Assembly (NCBI RefSeq): GCF_964355755.1
Contig: NC_092680.1
Coordinates: 9,775,001-9,839,000 of the forward strand
From: Antedon mediterranea
Lineage: Eukaryota; Echinodermata; Crinoidea; Comatulida; Antedonidae
Reading direction: 5' to 3'
DNA: 64,000 bases
The notes under the pieces were generated by a model. It did not search any database and was not told the DNA's origin. It saw only the letters and a list, made by a program, of their open reading frames with translations. This document shows positions 24,523 to 39,500 of this stretch, one piece after another; within the stretch, counting starts at the first letter, position 1, and the number at the start of each line of letters is the position of its first letter. Both the position numbers and the translations under genes were made by a program.

Positions 24523-27500
24523 TCAATCAAGATTTGATAGCGCCTTGCTCCAAACAGCAAACTTCTTGAATGGTGTCGTGTGCCTCAATGAATAAACACA
24601 TTCTGTATAAAAGAAACATGATAAAGTTATTTATAGTCCAACGTCCCGAGATATCAGGAGGTATTTTTTCTAATATACTATTCCATGCACATCTTTCATG
24701 ACTTGTCGGAAGAGGACCAGGACATTACTGTACAGTTTATCACTTTGGTAAAAACACAAGCCCACACTCCTTAAACATAAAAAAAGAGGATTAAAGTATT
24801 CGAGAGGGGCTGATACCCTGGTTGACATCAGTAAAGAAATGGGTATTATACTAATTTCTTGAAATATGAAACGCATTCTACTAACCCTTAAGAGTAACTT
24901 TCAAGGTGGGTGACAACATGTGACTGGCATCTTTCAATAAGGTAATTAACCAATCTATGATCTGTAAGTTTAAAATAAACAATTATCATCCAAATTAAAA
25001 TGTATTATTCATATTATAATTATTATTAAACTGTTACACAATACAAAAACCTTACCTTGTCAATTATTTGATTCCAAGGGGTAAGATTTAACAAATTTAC
25101 AAGTGATGCTGGTAACTGAGCCACTAGTTCTTGACAGATAAAAACCTCCATTGATCTACATCCCACTGAACCATAATCTAAAACTATATCCTTTTCAGTA
25201 TTAAACTCCAGTGGAACACTAAGGTTTGTGATGTTTGTTGGCGAAGACCAGGCAGTTACAGCTGCAGTGAATACCTTTATTAAAAATTGAACCGGCTGTG
25301 GTAAAAAAAAACACTATTTATTATCTAACTGGTGAAGAAGAATTTACATAAAGAAGGTGCAACAGCAGTTATAGTAACTGTTCATATGCCTATTGCTTGC
25401 TCCTGGCAAGATTGTACTTGATGACATGCCGAATAAATATTATTAACAAAAATAATATTTTCACCCTTGAAAAATTCCCATCATTCTTCGACCCTTCCTG
25501 TTTACAAGTTGCAACGTTGTGAATATGCCCCATTAGTTCCAATAACCAATTGAGGCGACTCAAATCATTTATTTGCTCATTGTTGATAGAAGCAGACCTA
25601 GAGAGGCTGCTTAAAATATACCATAACAAAACCTGCTGTTCAGCCTCACTACAATTCATTGCCACATCTGTAAATAAATAATAGGGTACATTTATTTTGA
25701 ATTGTTTTAGTTTATAATATCATATCTAATGTTGTCATCAGGTTCATATTTACATATACAGTATGTTCAAAATAAACTATTCAATACAAATACATATTTT
25801 TTTTTATCTACTAAAAAGCACAAAATTATTTAAAACAACTTTTACCAATACAAGGATTGAGCCAAACAAGTGGCTGTTTGCCCACTGTGTGTGACCTGAT
25901 GAATGTTGACCTTATTAAGTTTTTCTCTGCTTCAGGAGAGGTCAACCTATCAATGACCTCACCAGGAAGTTGACAAACACAATCTGACAGCAAAATACAT
26001 TGATAGTTCTATAGAAAATAAAAACATAGGACATAATAATATACAAAAAATATGCCTATTTCTATATATAAATTCAAGTTTTTATCACATGCAATGACAT
26101 AGAATACACTTATATGTACCACATCACGTTGCTCACAAACCGATATTAGCTTGTTTTAATGTGAAAAACTACCTAAAAATGTATTGTCCCTCTGAAAAAA
26201 TAATTCTTTAAATTTTTGTTTTATGCCATTTTAATATAACATAAATAGTTACCCACTTTGACCAAAAACTGAATCGACAAAAATGTATTTACCTGAAAAA
26301 AACTAATTTAAAGCAAAAAAAAATGTTGGTTGAATTTAACCATTTATTTTGTCATTTTATAAGTGAAAACATTATTTTTTGTCCACGGAAGTGATTAACT
26401 TGATTAAAACTACAAAATAACCTATTCAAAGGCTGATTTAATTTATTTTCATTTTTCATGTTTTTGGGGGACAATACATCTTCTGTGAGATCTTTCTCCA
26501 TCCAAAATGGTCACCAGGTCACAAAAGCAAGCTGTTAAGTAATCTAATTCTGTAGTAATCTTGTTCATTTTTGTTTCATGCAAATCTTAAAATGTTCGAA
26601 CCTCCAAATAAAACAATCTTTGAAAATGAAAAACTTTCTCTTGAAGCTCTTCATACCATAAAAATCACATTCAAAGAATACCAGAATTTGTATTAGGCCA
26701 GCCCAATGGCATCTGATATTGAGAAACTCGACTGAATCAAAACAAATGTTACCTCAATATTTCGTGGAAGTGTAAAATAAATAGTTTCCACAGCTTGATA
26801 AAGTAGATATGTAACAGATTGTGGAGGGTCAGGTACTGCTAATGCTGCTTTTAATCCCTCCAGTACTGATGCACAAAGTGTAACAGTGACTGGACTGAAG
26901 TTGGTAAATGGTTCAAGTATGCTTGTGGCCAAGAAGAACTTTAGCTTGGCCAGGGGCATTGTTTTTATCAGAACTGGTAGTGAATTGTACAGAAGCTCCT
27001 TTTCTTTGGCCTGTAAAACAGATTAACTTCTTATATACCCACTGTTATTATTTGCAAATTATATGAAATGATAGTGTGTAGCAACATTTCAAAATAAAAA
27101 TGTTTTCATCTGTGAATAATGTCAAATATTGTAGGCCTACAGTAGTTCATGTCTTCATGGCCCATTGGAAATGAATGTTCTTGATTATGTAATTAAAATG
27201 TACTCCCCTGTAATGTGTTAAATAATGACGAGCCTGTCCAAGCAGTTAGAAATAGTGATGCATTTGGTGAAGATACACATTCCCTCAATGCCAACTGCAG
27301 ACACAAAACATGCACTGAGGTTCCTAGTAAAAAAACAATTACATTTACCTAAGTTACACAGCAGCATTGTTGTGTTTTCATTATTATCTGCCTTTAATTC
27401 ATGTTAAATACTCATCATCATTGTACTGCTTTTCCAGCAGTATTTAAATAGTGACATTTGTAGTCGTTACTACTGTACAGTATATCAAAATCAAAATAAA

Positions 27501-30500
27501 TATATATATAAAATAAACAAAAAAACATTACCAAATGCAAGCCTCTTAATTGGTGATAGTACCCCAGCCCAATTGAGGGGTGGCAGAACAGTTTCGCACC
27601 CCTGCCAAAGTGCTTTCATAAGTACTTCCAATCTAGCTGGTAACAGGCCTTCAGATCCAAGCTTGCCTGCTTCAATCAACATGTCAATTGCACTTCGTAG
27701 AATACTTGATTCTGGAAGTTGGTTGTAAGTTGTTGAAGCTGAAAGAAAATTATATTATGTTATCTATATATTAATGCTACTAAATTTTTCGTATAATTTT
27801 ACATATCTCCTCCGAAACCACAAGTTTGAATCTGCAATATGTGATAATAAGTATCAACGTTTAAACCAAAAAATTAAAACTAGACCACAATGTAATTACA
27901 AAACTAGCAAAAAAGATATCAAACCTCGCACAAAGAAATTGTAAAATATAAAAACCATTGAAATAAAAAAAAACAAACACGCACACACAAATAAAACGAA
28001 TCCAAAGGTGTGTCGTGTTTCCACAAAATATCAAATAAAAATACACACCGTGCATCATCTAATTTCGACTACCATGTTCACTTTTTGTGTTGATTTCAAA
28101 GTCCACGGCTGTAGTTTTATTATTCCAATACTTCACATCTTAATTCTTACCAATTAATATTTTATCAGTAAAATGTTTTAATCTGTCGACTGATTGGCAA
28201 CGTGCATGTCCCTCTCATACACATTGTCACTTTTTGATGCGCACCCTAGATTAATATTCACACAGCACAAAGTCCCATATCCAGTATTGCTTTCATTTTG
28301 TAGAAAACAACTTAACAATTTGTGTTTCCACAGCAATATGTTTTTCATTCGATTTATTTTATCTATATGTATCAAATAATTAATACACCACGAAAAAAAC
28401 ACCCAAAATAACATAGTTTGGCATTTTATACTTTCGTTAGTGTTTGCACGCACATACTAATTCACACAGCACAATTTTTCTTTAGCATCTTTTATTTTCG
28501 TAAAGTCTGAACAGTCAAAAGGTAAAGTCTAAAGTTCCATATCCAGTATTGCTTTCATTTTTGAGTTTACAGATATTTCAAAGTGAAGGGATAGTGAATA
28601 ACAAAATTAGCGGAAGTAAAATAGTTAATTTTATTTTTGATACAATTTATTTTTATTTTAATAATTATAAGTACTTTTATCAGAGTGCACTTTGCAAGGT
28701 GCAGATGAGTGAACAACCAATCATTACTGCAATTAAATTGAATTATTACTATACCTGAAGCCATTGACGGCATGGACAGTGTTACCAAATAAACATAGCC
28801 TAGAAACCAGGAAGATTGACTCTGTAAGGTCATATCAGAATTGTCATTCATCAGCTGTAATGCAATTATTTATTATAATAAATCATTACAATGTATTACA
28901 TTGGTGCGGTAAGTCTATGGTTCTTTTAGTTTATTATTTTTCTTTAATGTACTTAAAGTCAGATATATTTTTAAACATTTTCTAAATGTATATTTACAAG
29001 TATCATTTGCTTAACAAGCTTAGTTGTTTTTGCATTGATGTCAGCAGGTAAAGTGGATTCTGAGATACCATACACAAGAGCACCTGGGCCAGCTAATAAT
29101 GCTGATAGTCCATTTATTGCTGCAAGCCTTTCTGGTGTTTCAATAGTCTTTAAAGGAAAATAAATATATCAATTCAATCACAAATGTTAATGTGGATGTC
29201 AGTGGAAATTATACTATTGTACTATACTTACCCATTGTACAAAAAAATGTACTGTAAATTATTTTTTCCATACACATCCAACATGGATTGCCATACAGGA
29301 TAGATAAACTATATCATGCTTATATTTAATGTCTCACTGTTATGGCATCATCTGTAACTCGGTGTCATAATATTATGTATCTGATTTCCTATGGTTAGAT
29401 AAAGGATGCTTCAGACTAGGTCTGCTTAATTTATGAGCCAATCAGAATAGTAGAATTTTGGTGGGAAACTTTTGGAAGGCAACATTTGATCCTCCTCAGA
29501 AGCCCCTAATTTGCATGTCAAGTATAAGTAGTAAAATGTTATCATAGATATTAGAGAAAAAGAGAATATAAGATGATAGTAGAAAGACGTATAGAGAAGA
29601 AAGGTCTAGACTGATAGAAAGTTGTATTAATTCGGAGTTCAAAGAAATAAAAGTTTAGTTGAATACAGTATACTTTTTGTATGTGGAATCATTTTGGCAG
29701 TCAGTGTACGGTCTCGTGGATTTAATACGCCAGAGAAAGCATACGCTCGGAACTGACTATATAAAACCCACTACACTCGGAATAACGCAATATTAACAGG
29801 TTTTAACTGCACAATGTTTAATTGCTGGAAGTTCATTTACCTTATTCTTATCTATATTAATAAACAGCTTTATACCTTATCATCGACTCTGCCAAACCAA
29901 TCTGTGCACACCTTGTTGTAACATTCAACAACCTGTGGATAATTAGCCCTGAGCAAGCTATGTAGCAGTAAACCCAGACTTAATGAGAACATACTGGATG
30001 TCTCATGACTAGATTGAAGTGAAAGCATTTTGGTAACCACATCCAGTACAACATCCTTTGAGGCAAGATTGGCAGCAAACAGAGATGCTGTTACACAGCT
30101 GATGCACATTAACAAACCCTGAAATATAACATTAACAAGCAAAAATTATGAATAAGGGACAATGAAACAGCAAGATAAAGAGAAGAAACCTATGCCTCTC
30201 ACAAGCAAGTTACTCTACAGCATATCACCAAAGTTATTTTGTACATACCTGGTTTAGATTGTTTTCATCACTGTCTAGCCTGGACTTAAGTTTACCAAAC
30301 ACAGAAGAGAGATGCACTCTAGTTTGTGTCGATCCATCATGACACATTCCCACCAATGCTAACATAAGGCCTAGGTAATTTCCAACGTTTTCCATATCAT
30401 TCACAAGGCATAGTTCTTCAAGTCTGTCCAGTGCCTTCATTATCATTAGTTTTCCCTGTATAGGGTAACATAAAGTTAGATTTAATGCATTGAAAAAAAA

Positions 30501-33500
30501 CTTTTGCACAATCCAACAGCTTGGGTATGTTCAAATTGTATGGTTCTCTGGTTTAAACAAATAATTGTTATTTAGGGAAGAATTTAGAGCAGTCCTGTTT
30601 CAGGAGTGATGGAAAAATGTGAAATACTTTGAAAAATGTAAAATATTTTGTTTGAATACTAAGTATTTGAGACAATAAATATTTAAGAATTTCCTTTAAT
30701 TGGTATTCACAATAGATGGGGAGATTGTTTTTAATTGTGGGTCTGGGTGTTTTAGCCTAACTGAAAGAGCCTACATGAGATATGATTTTTTTTTCTCAAC
30801 TTTAGTGCCCCAGATTTATATTTTGTTTTTAAACTTTGAAAATTAGTAAACTAAAGGTCTACTTACTTCTTGGTCAGTAACATCTATAAACCTTTCCTCA
30901 TATAATGTTTTAAGAAGAAATCCAAGCCCTAAGCTGACATGAGAAATATGAGTGTCTGCCAGATCTTTCTGTGGTAACTCTGCACATAAACAGTCCACCA
31001 TCTTGAATATCAACTCTGAGTGATTTGTTGTTAAAACAGGCACTAGAGTACACAGAGCCAATGCAGCACATGATTTTACAACAGGGCTTACAGACGATTG
31101 TCCTCGTCTCTCCGAAGATCTCTTCAAAATTAAAAAAAATGATGAAACATTTTGATATTCATACAAGAACAGTATATCTGATGATTATATTATAAATCCA
31201 AAGGCAAATTACTGAAAAATGACGATTCTGTGGGTATCAGTGGCTGGATCTCAATGAAGATACAAAATAAAATAAGAAAAAGCTAAATCAAAAAAAGTAA
31301 AACAGTCAGAAAAATAGCAGAGTTTTCGGGCAACACTAGCTCTTTATCAATGCAAGTGAGAGTACTTTGTTTGACAAAGTAGATAGATTAGATTATATGT
31401 ATTTTTATCAAATACTTGGCTCTCTGAAAACGCCTGACATTTCTTGAGGTCCAAAAGGTCACAAATACTTTTTTACTATTAAAAACACATTTCAAATACC
31501 AACATTCCTGTGACATATTACAAGGATATCTGATATTTGGAGAGTTTTCTACTTACTAACCTGACACCATGAAAAAACTCGTTTTTTTGCTTTGTAGTTA
31601 TTATTCACAAGACATAACACAGTTTCTGCTGCAGTCTCCAGCCAAAAGTTTTGACCCATGTGTTCAGGGGCATCCGATTGGTTTTTTTGTGCATCTGAGC
31701 CCAGACTGTTTGCATGCTTGGTGCTTACACAGGCTAGCGATGCTAGGGCTAGGATTGAGTTTGCTTGAGCACTTGGATTTCCTCTAGATTAAAAAAATGT
31801 ATCTATAATCATGGTTTTCATGATTCTGGATAGCTTATGATAAAAAAGGCTAGAAATGATCTGATAAAGGGTTTTGGCATCCATCCAAAAAAATTGCAGT
31901 AAAGCCCATCCATTGGGACATCTTTATTAGGGGGACACTTTAATGTGAAATGAACATTAAGGCCAAGCCTTATTTGGAGGACACTCCTATTAAGGGCACA
32001 CTTTGGTCCCAAAGGTGTCCCTTAATAGAGGTTCTAATGTATGAGTGATTTACCTGGCACAAGATTTGAGGATGTCTGTTAGCTTATCACGTGTCCATAA
32101 CCAGGCTATACTCTGTGCTGTTTCAAGATCATCATCCTCTTCATCACGGTGACCATGACTTTGTTGAATCTCCAGTTCTGCTTTCCTTCCCTGAAGGAAT
32201 AAAGTTTGTCATACATGATTGTTCTATAATGTGTTATCCACCAATTTTAAACAATAAATCGTAATTTAAGCTCTGTCTACGCTATCAAACTTTATGTATC
32301 AAATTTTGTTGTCACATAAAGTTTGATAGTGTAGACAGATCTTAAAATGATTAATGGGGAGACTAGGTAAATTGTATGAGCTGTTGAGACAATAAAGTGA
32401 ATTCTCTAACCTCTAATATAGAAAAATAAGACCTTTCCACAAAGTTCTTCCATGAAATTGGTAGATGCAGTGATTGGAACCATTCTGAGGATTGAATAGG
32501 TACCTAAGAAATAAAAAAAAAGTTTTGCTAAATAAAACATACTGAAATCTTCACTCAAGCAGTCTTCGTCATATGAAACAAAATCATTCTTCTCAATGTC
32601 TACTACCAACACATACAGTTAAAGAACCTTCATTTGCATACTATTGAATATTCTATTATTGGTTTTTTTGCCACTGAAAATATTATCTTGCCCTTTTTCC
32701 TTCGGAAGAAGGAAATATAAGTATGCATGACGTACACTTTCAATTTGCACAAATAAATTAACATACTGTAGTAAAACATTCTTAATTCACCTCATTGACT
32801 AAAGTGGTTAGCATTTGCTGATAACCTCGTCCTGAGCTGGCAATATGGCGTCTTTCTAATTTTCCATCTCTGCCAGCACTATGTATAGAATCAAAACAAC
32901 ACAACAACCCACCTAGAAAACAAGAAAAAACAATTCAAATTTAAAGACAGAAAACTAATAACTAATCTGTGAAAGCACATGAAAAATATAGCTGCGGTTT
33001 TCTTCAATAGGCTCAGAATTAAGTTTTAGTTCCATTAGTAAATGGAAAAATCAATACCTTGTTAGTTTAGTCCAATTGTAAATGGTGCAATCTAATAAAA
33101 GTTAAGATATCTATAACTGAATGCTTCCCTCTATTTATTCAGTACCTGCAAGGCCCGCCTTCAAGCCTGGTTGCTTATTCCGTTCATATTTGTTTTTAAG
33201 AATCCCAGAGATAGTAGAAACAGCTTTGTTGTCGGACTTCTCATTAATAGACTGTTTCATATCACTTGCATGATAGATACTCCGAGGTAAATCCTTCACT
33301 TCCTTTTGTACCATAGATGTTAAAAAACATCCAAAATCTGTAAAAAAAAAATTTTTTAAATGGCACATATTTTTGCATAAAAATATAGTTACAACCTAAA
33401 AGAATGAAAATATCAAACATATAAATATAATCAAAGTGGCGTCATGATCAATAAGAACAATAAAATCGTTGTATCATCACGATACAATTGCGCATACTAA

Positions 33501-36500
33501 TAGACTTTGATTGAACTTATAATATTATTTTCATTACAGCATAATTTCGTTGTGAGTTGCAAATAAAACTGTAAATAAGGTAAACAAATGTTCTTGTCCT
33601 GTTAAGAACATATATTTGGTAAAAATAAAGATAAAACGATAACTTTATGTCAGATAAGAATGAACACATACATAAATAGATAGTGAATATTATGATATAA
33701 CAAAACCTATAAATATAAAATAAATTAATAAATGGCTATCCTATTTTATATAACACCTAAATAAATTCCTGTCATTTGATTGGACGATTGTGGGTCACAT
33801 GGCGTGCAATAGTACGCACTATTAAACGATCGTTTAATAGTACTTTTTAAAATATTTTGTGTACGAAAAAAAAAAAAAGTTTCGCGGATGAAAACAAACC
33901 TAGTATACAAAAATTACTGTTAAATACAACAGCGCCATCTGTCGTCAAGCCTCTGTTTGTAAACACCACCGCGAGATAATGCAACAGCAGTAGATTTTTG
34001 TGTACGATTTGGAGATATATATGTACTAATTTCATTCAAAAAGGCATTTAGATTAACTTAGATCCTTTTTAGGATTTTGATTAATTAAAAAACCATAATT
34101 AGCCAAGATAAGTTCCAATTGTCTGTCAAAGTTTTGCCTTTCAGCCAAACTAGTACTACTACTAGGTCTAGCCTAGCTAGGCCTGTTAGTATTAGGCTAG
34201 GCTACTTTTTATTTGATTCAAAAGACAGAAATCTATTTAGATGTTATATAAAACAAACAATGAATGTTTATGAAAAAGTGTAGTAATATTTAAATTTTGA
34301 AATATAAATGGGATTGTTGTAACTTATTTTGTATTTTTATTTTTAGGCCTGTGTTAATGAAATTATTGCCCATAGTTGTAAAATTTAGTTAAGTATAATT
34401 TATGTTAAAGGGGCTGGACTTGATTAGTGTTTACACTATTTTCTAGCTCCTTCCTTATGTTTTAAAATGTAATATTATTTATCATTGTAAAACAAAAAAT
34501 AATGAATGTTGAATGTTTTATATTGGCGTAATGGTACAAATAATGGCATTTGGTGAACGATGAAAGGTTATAGCAACTCGGCATCGCCTCGTTGATATAA
34601 CCTTTCATCATTCACTTCATGCCATTATTGGTACTATTGCACTTACAAACATTCATTATTTTATAATATTACATAGCCTATGTAAATACGTGAACGTGAT
34701 TGGTTTAAACTGCCGTTGCGAGGATCGCAAATCGTATATATCCTCGAGTACGATGATATTGACTGAGTAATTTTCGCGTAATTATCGTGTCCCTGTCATT
34801 AAACTAAAATACAGCAGATTCTCGAGTATGATGATACTGACTGTGTAATTTTCGTGTGGCAACACTCGTGTTTGGCGATAAATAAACTTATTGAGACTTG
34901 AACTAGCGATGATTTGTCCATCATCCCACTACAACGTTTTACCCGTTGTGCCATGCCAGAAGAAGAAATTAATCAATTAAACTATTTAAACTATGCATAC
35001 ATAGCACCCTCATTTGTTATTAGACCTCCCTAGATGTGATAAAAGACCGTTTGTAATTGGTTACCTGGTACGCACAACACGCTGAACATCCGGTGATTCG
35101 GCTCCTCGAAAAAGAATTATTATTTATTCGGCCTACCTGATAATATTATTATCATTAATGTAGGCTTATTGGTGGAAATTCTTCTGTTAATTTAAACGTC
35201 CTAGGCCTAAGTGAATATTTTATTGCCAAGGAATCAATAATTAGTAATTTTTCTGTATATTATTCTTTGCAAGGAAAGGTGAATGCAACGCCTAACTAGG
35301 TAGGCTTATTACATAAAGGAGGCCTAGCTACACCCAACTCAGCAGTAGATATTCAACTTGTTGGCTATGTAATATAACAGATATTGCCTTTTATATCGCT
35401 AAAATATCAGATTTGACAACCCTTTGGGAATGATATTATGTTCTCAAGAAATATATTTCCCCAAGCTAGCCCTTTGGGAATATATTCCCTTGAACAAAAT
35501 ATAATAATAGTACGAATTTGTAACGCGCCAATTCCAGCAGTAAGTGATGAGAGAGCTCAATCTGAAAGAAAGGCAGCAGAGGCAGCAGAATTGAAGGTGC
35601 CTAAGCCATACGTTTTAGTGTTGAAAGTCGGAATGGAAAAGAGATTTTTTTTAAGACGAGCGAAGGCGACGGGAAGGTATGTGAAGAGGAAGAAGGTCAG
35701 AGAGATATGAAGGGGATTTGAACGAGAGAGCTTTATACTTTATAGGTTAAGAAAAGTATTTTATAAAATTATGCGCTTTTCGACTGGTAGCCAATGAAGA
35801 CTACGGAGAGCAGGATTGACGTGATTGTATCTTTGTGAGCGTGCATACACGGGCGGCATTATTTTGGATGAGTTGCAGGCGTTTAATTGAGGAAGATTGA
35901 ACAATAAGGAGTTGCAGTAGTCGAGCCAAGATGAAATGAAGGCGCGAGTGAAAATTTTAGAGGAGGTAAGAGTAAGGTATTTTCGGATACGACCAATATT
36001 GCGAGGCCTAGGAAGATTTAAAGGCAATAGCTGTATCATAGTTGTAGGAAGAATACTTTTTCGATTACCTTACCAAATGGGCTTTATGCTATACATGTAT
36101 GTATTGTATCTGTATATAACTGTGAATAAACTAGTGCTTGAAGTTGTACGTCTTTCAATAATATTTTCTTCATATGAAATGTATGCTATGAGTATAACAT
36201 ACATAGTATAGATGTTTAACAACAATAATTCATTAAAACAGTGGGACAACCAAGAAAATGATAGTCAAGATAAAATATTATTGTTCATCAATTAATTTGA
36301 TAATTCAAATAATTAGTAAGTTTTTGACAGTGCATACATTGTGAAAATAACATCCTTAAAGGCGAGGTGCGGGCAAAAAATTTCTATTGATCATACATTC
36401 CAATAATTATCGATCTATAGTTTCCCCTATGTTTCATAATTTTTGGGATTTTTTTTGTGTTACACGAGCTTGTTGAAAATAAGCACTTTCTTATCTTTTG

Positions 36501-39500
36501 GGGGATAGTTCAAATTACACAGTAAAATTCTATTCTTTTGTACACAAATTTTGTAAATAGAGAGGCATTTTAAAAAGCTATGAAAAATAAGCGGTGTGGT
36601 AAAAAATTCTATCAGATGACTAAATATAGGTAATATAACTTGAATTTTACATTTTTGGTATTTTTTTTCAACTTCAGATTATAATTTCCATGCTATAGCA
36701 AAAATTATCCACCGTACGGTATATCCACCATCTTTTTTCACCTTCCAGGGAGTCACCAGACATGTTATTGTATTAGGTTAAACTACCTAACTACTGAAAA
36801 AAAGTCTCCCTGGTTTTTATGGCAGAATTTTGCCAAATTTTGTATTAGACCAAATTAAGGGAAATTCATGTTTTTTTGTCTTGATTTCTGTTACAACTAA
36901 TTGGTTTATGTACAATTAACCAGATATTATATTTAAAATTCATGCCTGTACCTAAGCTTTAAAATCATCTACTGTTCATTTAACTAAATAATGGTTTTAT
37001 CATTAAAATAGTCATCCTTTCCAACCATGGTCTACTTAGTACAACACCTACATATAATAATTAATATACAAATAATGAATGTTTATGAGTGTAATGGTAA
37101 AAATAATGGATAATAATAGATTCCTGTCATTTGAATCAAATAAAAGGTAGGCCTACATTTGATTCACATTGATTAAAACAGTAACATTTGGTTTTAATAA
37201 TTATATTAAATATTATTATTTATATGGATTTTATAAATGCACCTACTGTTTTAGTGTTAATTATGTCAACAAACGACCAAACAGTATAGTATAGTATAGT
37301 AGATTTTTATATATTTTTATATGGTATAGTTTATTCCATTCTGTAAGGGGCGGGTTTCCCGCTGTTGAATGAGTTTGAATAAAATAAAAAAAAATAAAAA
37401 TAAAGTATAGTATAGTATAGTATAGTATAGTATAGTATAGTATAGTATAGGCCTAGCAAGGCTAAAACGCCTAGGCCTAGCTTAATACTAAGGATTACGG
37501 TCGAAGCGGCCGCCAACCAAAGCGGCCGCTTAACGGTAATTTGTATGGAACGCTGTGTGCGCTTTGATTGTCTTTGTTTTGTAATCTTTGATTGTCATTG
37601 TTTCGACAGGTTTTCTTTTTCTCGGACGTAAATAACAATCTACATTATTATGTAATTTATTCTCTTTTTTTACAGGTTGAATGTGATACGTTCTTTTAAA
37701 CGAAATGGCGAATCGATGATTACTTACTTTAACTGTTCTAAATGAGATATATGTTTAATAAAGTCAATAAAATACACTTAAGAATAATGTATATATTTTT
37801 TCAATAAAGTATATCAAAATATATATATTTGTTATTGTATATTAATTAATTAGTAAAGTAACTACTGTAGTACGTGTTCGCAATCATAATTTAATTACAA
37901 TAACATGATGACATCAATTTATTTATTTAATATCCTAAATTGTTTTATACCTTCAGATATAAAAATATTGATCAATTTAAAATGAGTTTTAAATAATAAA
38001 ATAAGATGCAAGTGTCTGTACGGTACGGTAATTAATTATGCGAATTTCTAATAACTCCACTGGCGACCGGCCAGGAATAGTGCTGTAGAAGGTCGCATTT
38101 TCGTCTCACATTACTTTATTGAAAACACAAACAATGTATTACAATGGAATATAACACACCCTATTACTAATAATAAAAACCAAGATTTGAGAGTACAGTG
38201 TAAACGAAATATAAAGATTCGGCAATACCATACGTAAATTATTATTGCAATACTGTATAAAGATTCGACAGTATGTAAATGAGATATAAATATTCGGCAA
38301 TACCGTACGTAAATTATTAATGCAATACTGTATAAAGATTCGATAGTATGTAAATGAGATATTAATATTTGGCAATACCGTACGTAAATTGTTAATGCAA
38401 TACTGTATAAAGATTCGATAGTATGTAAATGAGATATTAATATTTGGCAATACCGTACGTAAATTATTAATGCAATACTGTATAAAGATTTGATAGTATG
38501 TAAATGAGATATTAATATTTGGCAATACCGTACGTAAATTGTTAATGCAATACTGTATAAAGATTTGATAGTATGTAAAAGAGATATAAGGATTCGGCAA
38601 TGCCGTACATAAATTATTAATGCAATACTGTATAAAGATTCAATAGCAGTAAATGAGATATAAATATTTGGCAATACCGTACGTAAATTATTAATGCAAT
38701 ACTGTATGAAGATTCGATAGTATGTAAATGAGATATTAAGATTCGGCAATACCGTACGTATAATATTATTATTGCAATACTGTATGAAGATTCGATAGTA
38801 TGTAGAATAAAAAAAAGTTTTTTTTTTCATACATCAAAAAAAAGTACTATAGTACTTACTATACTAATAGTACGATAATTTAATAGTGCGATAGTTAAAT
38901 AGTGCATTGCATTTCATGTGACCCACAATTGTCCAATCAAATGACAGGAATTTATTTAGTTGTTATAATACACAATATTTACCAGGCAATATGTCTTGGT
39001 CAACATGTAACAATAACTGCATGTAGCAGCATCCTGGGACATCAATATCTTCATCCTTATCATCTTCATTCTCCTCCTCATCATCACCATCTACCACAGG
39101 CCTATCTTTCTTAAGATTTGCAAGTTTCTGCCTTACATTCAAGGTAACCTAAAATGAAATCAATTATTTATTTAAAGTTTGAAATTGTATGGAAAATGCT
39201 GCGAAAATATTGTGAATAGGTGAATTGGGGATTGATGATTGGTGAATATGGTCACTGGATTCGAACACATGAGTCTTGGGTGGGTAGCAATAATGTTAAG
39301 CACCAAGTTACTGTACCACAATTATATTAAACTTTTAAATAACAAAATAAACATGCAAAAGTGTAAATATGATTGGTGAAAACAGTCACTGGATTCGAAC
39401 ACATGAGTTACAGTGCCACTATTATATTAAACTTTTAAACACATAAATGACATGAAAAAATAAAATTCAATATATGTATGTACAATGTAATATAAATTAA

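Noticed and set aside
35438-35710. 90-codon plus-strand frame with a basic C-terminus
   Set aside because: No recognisable family, no splice partner, and it lies next to an antisense LINE fragment in a FOCAD intron.
38200-38810. CRISPR-like appearance of regularly spaced repeats
   Set aside because: Units are contiguous 75-mers with no unique spacers, and the DNA is animal nuclear.
38111-38830. 239-codon and 153-codon minus-strand open frames
   Set aside because: They are produced by a 75-bp tandem repeat whose length is a multiple of three; two frames are open over the same bases and there is no start context or splice support.
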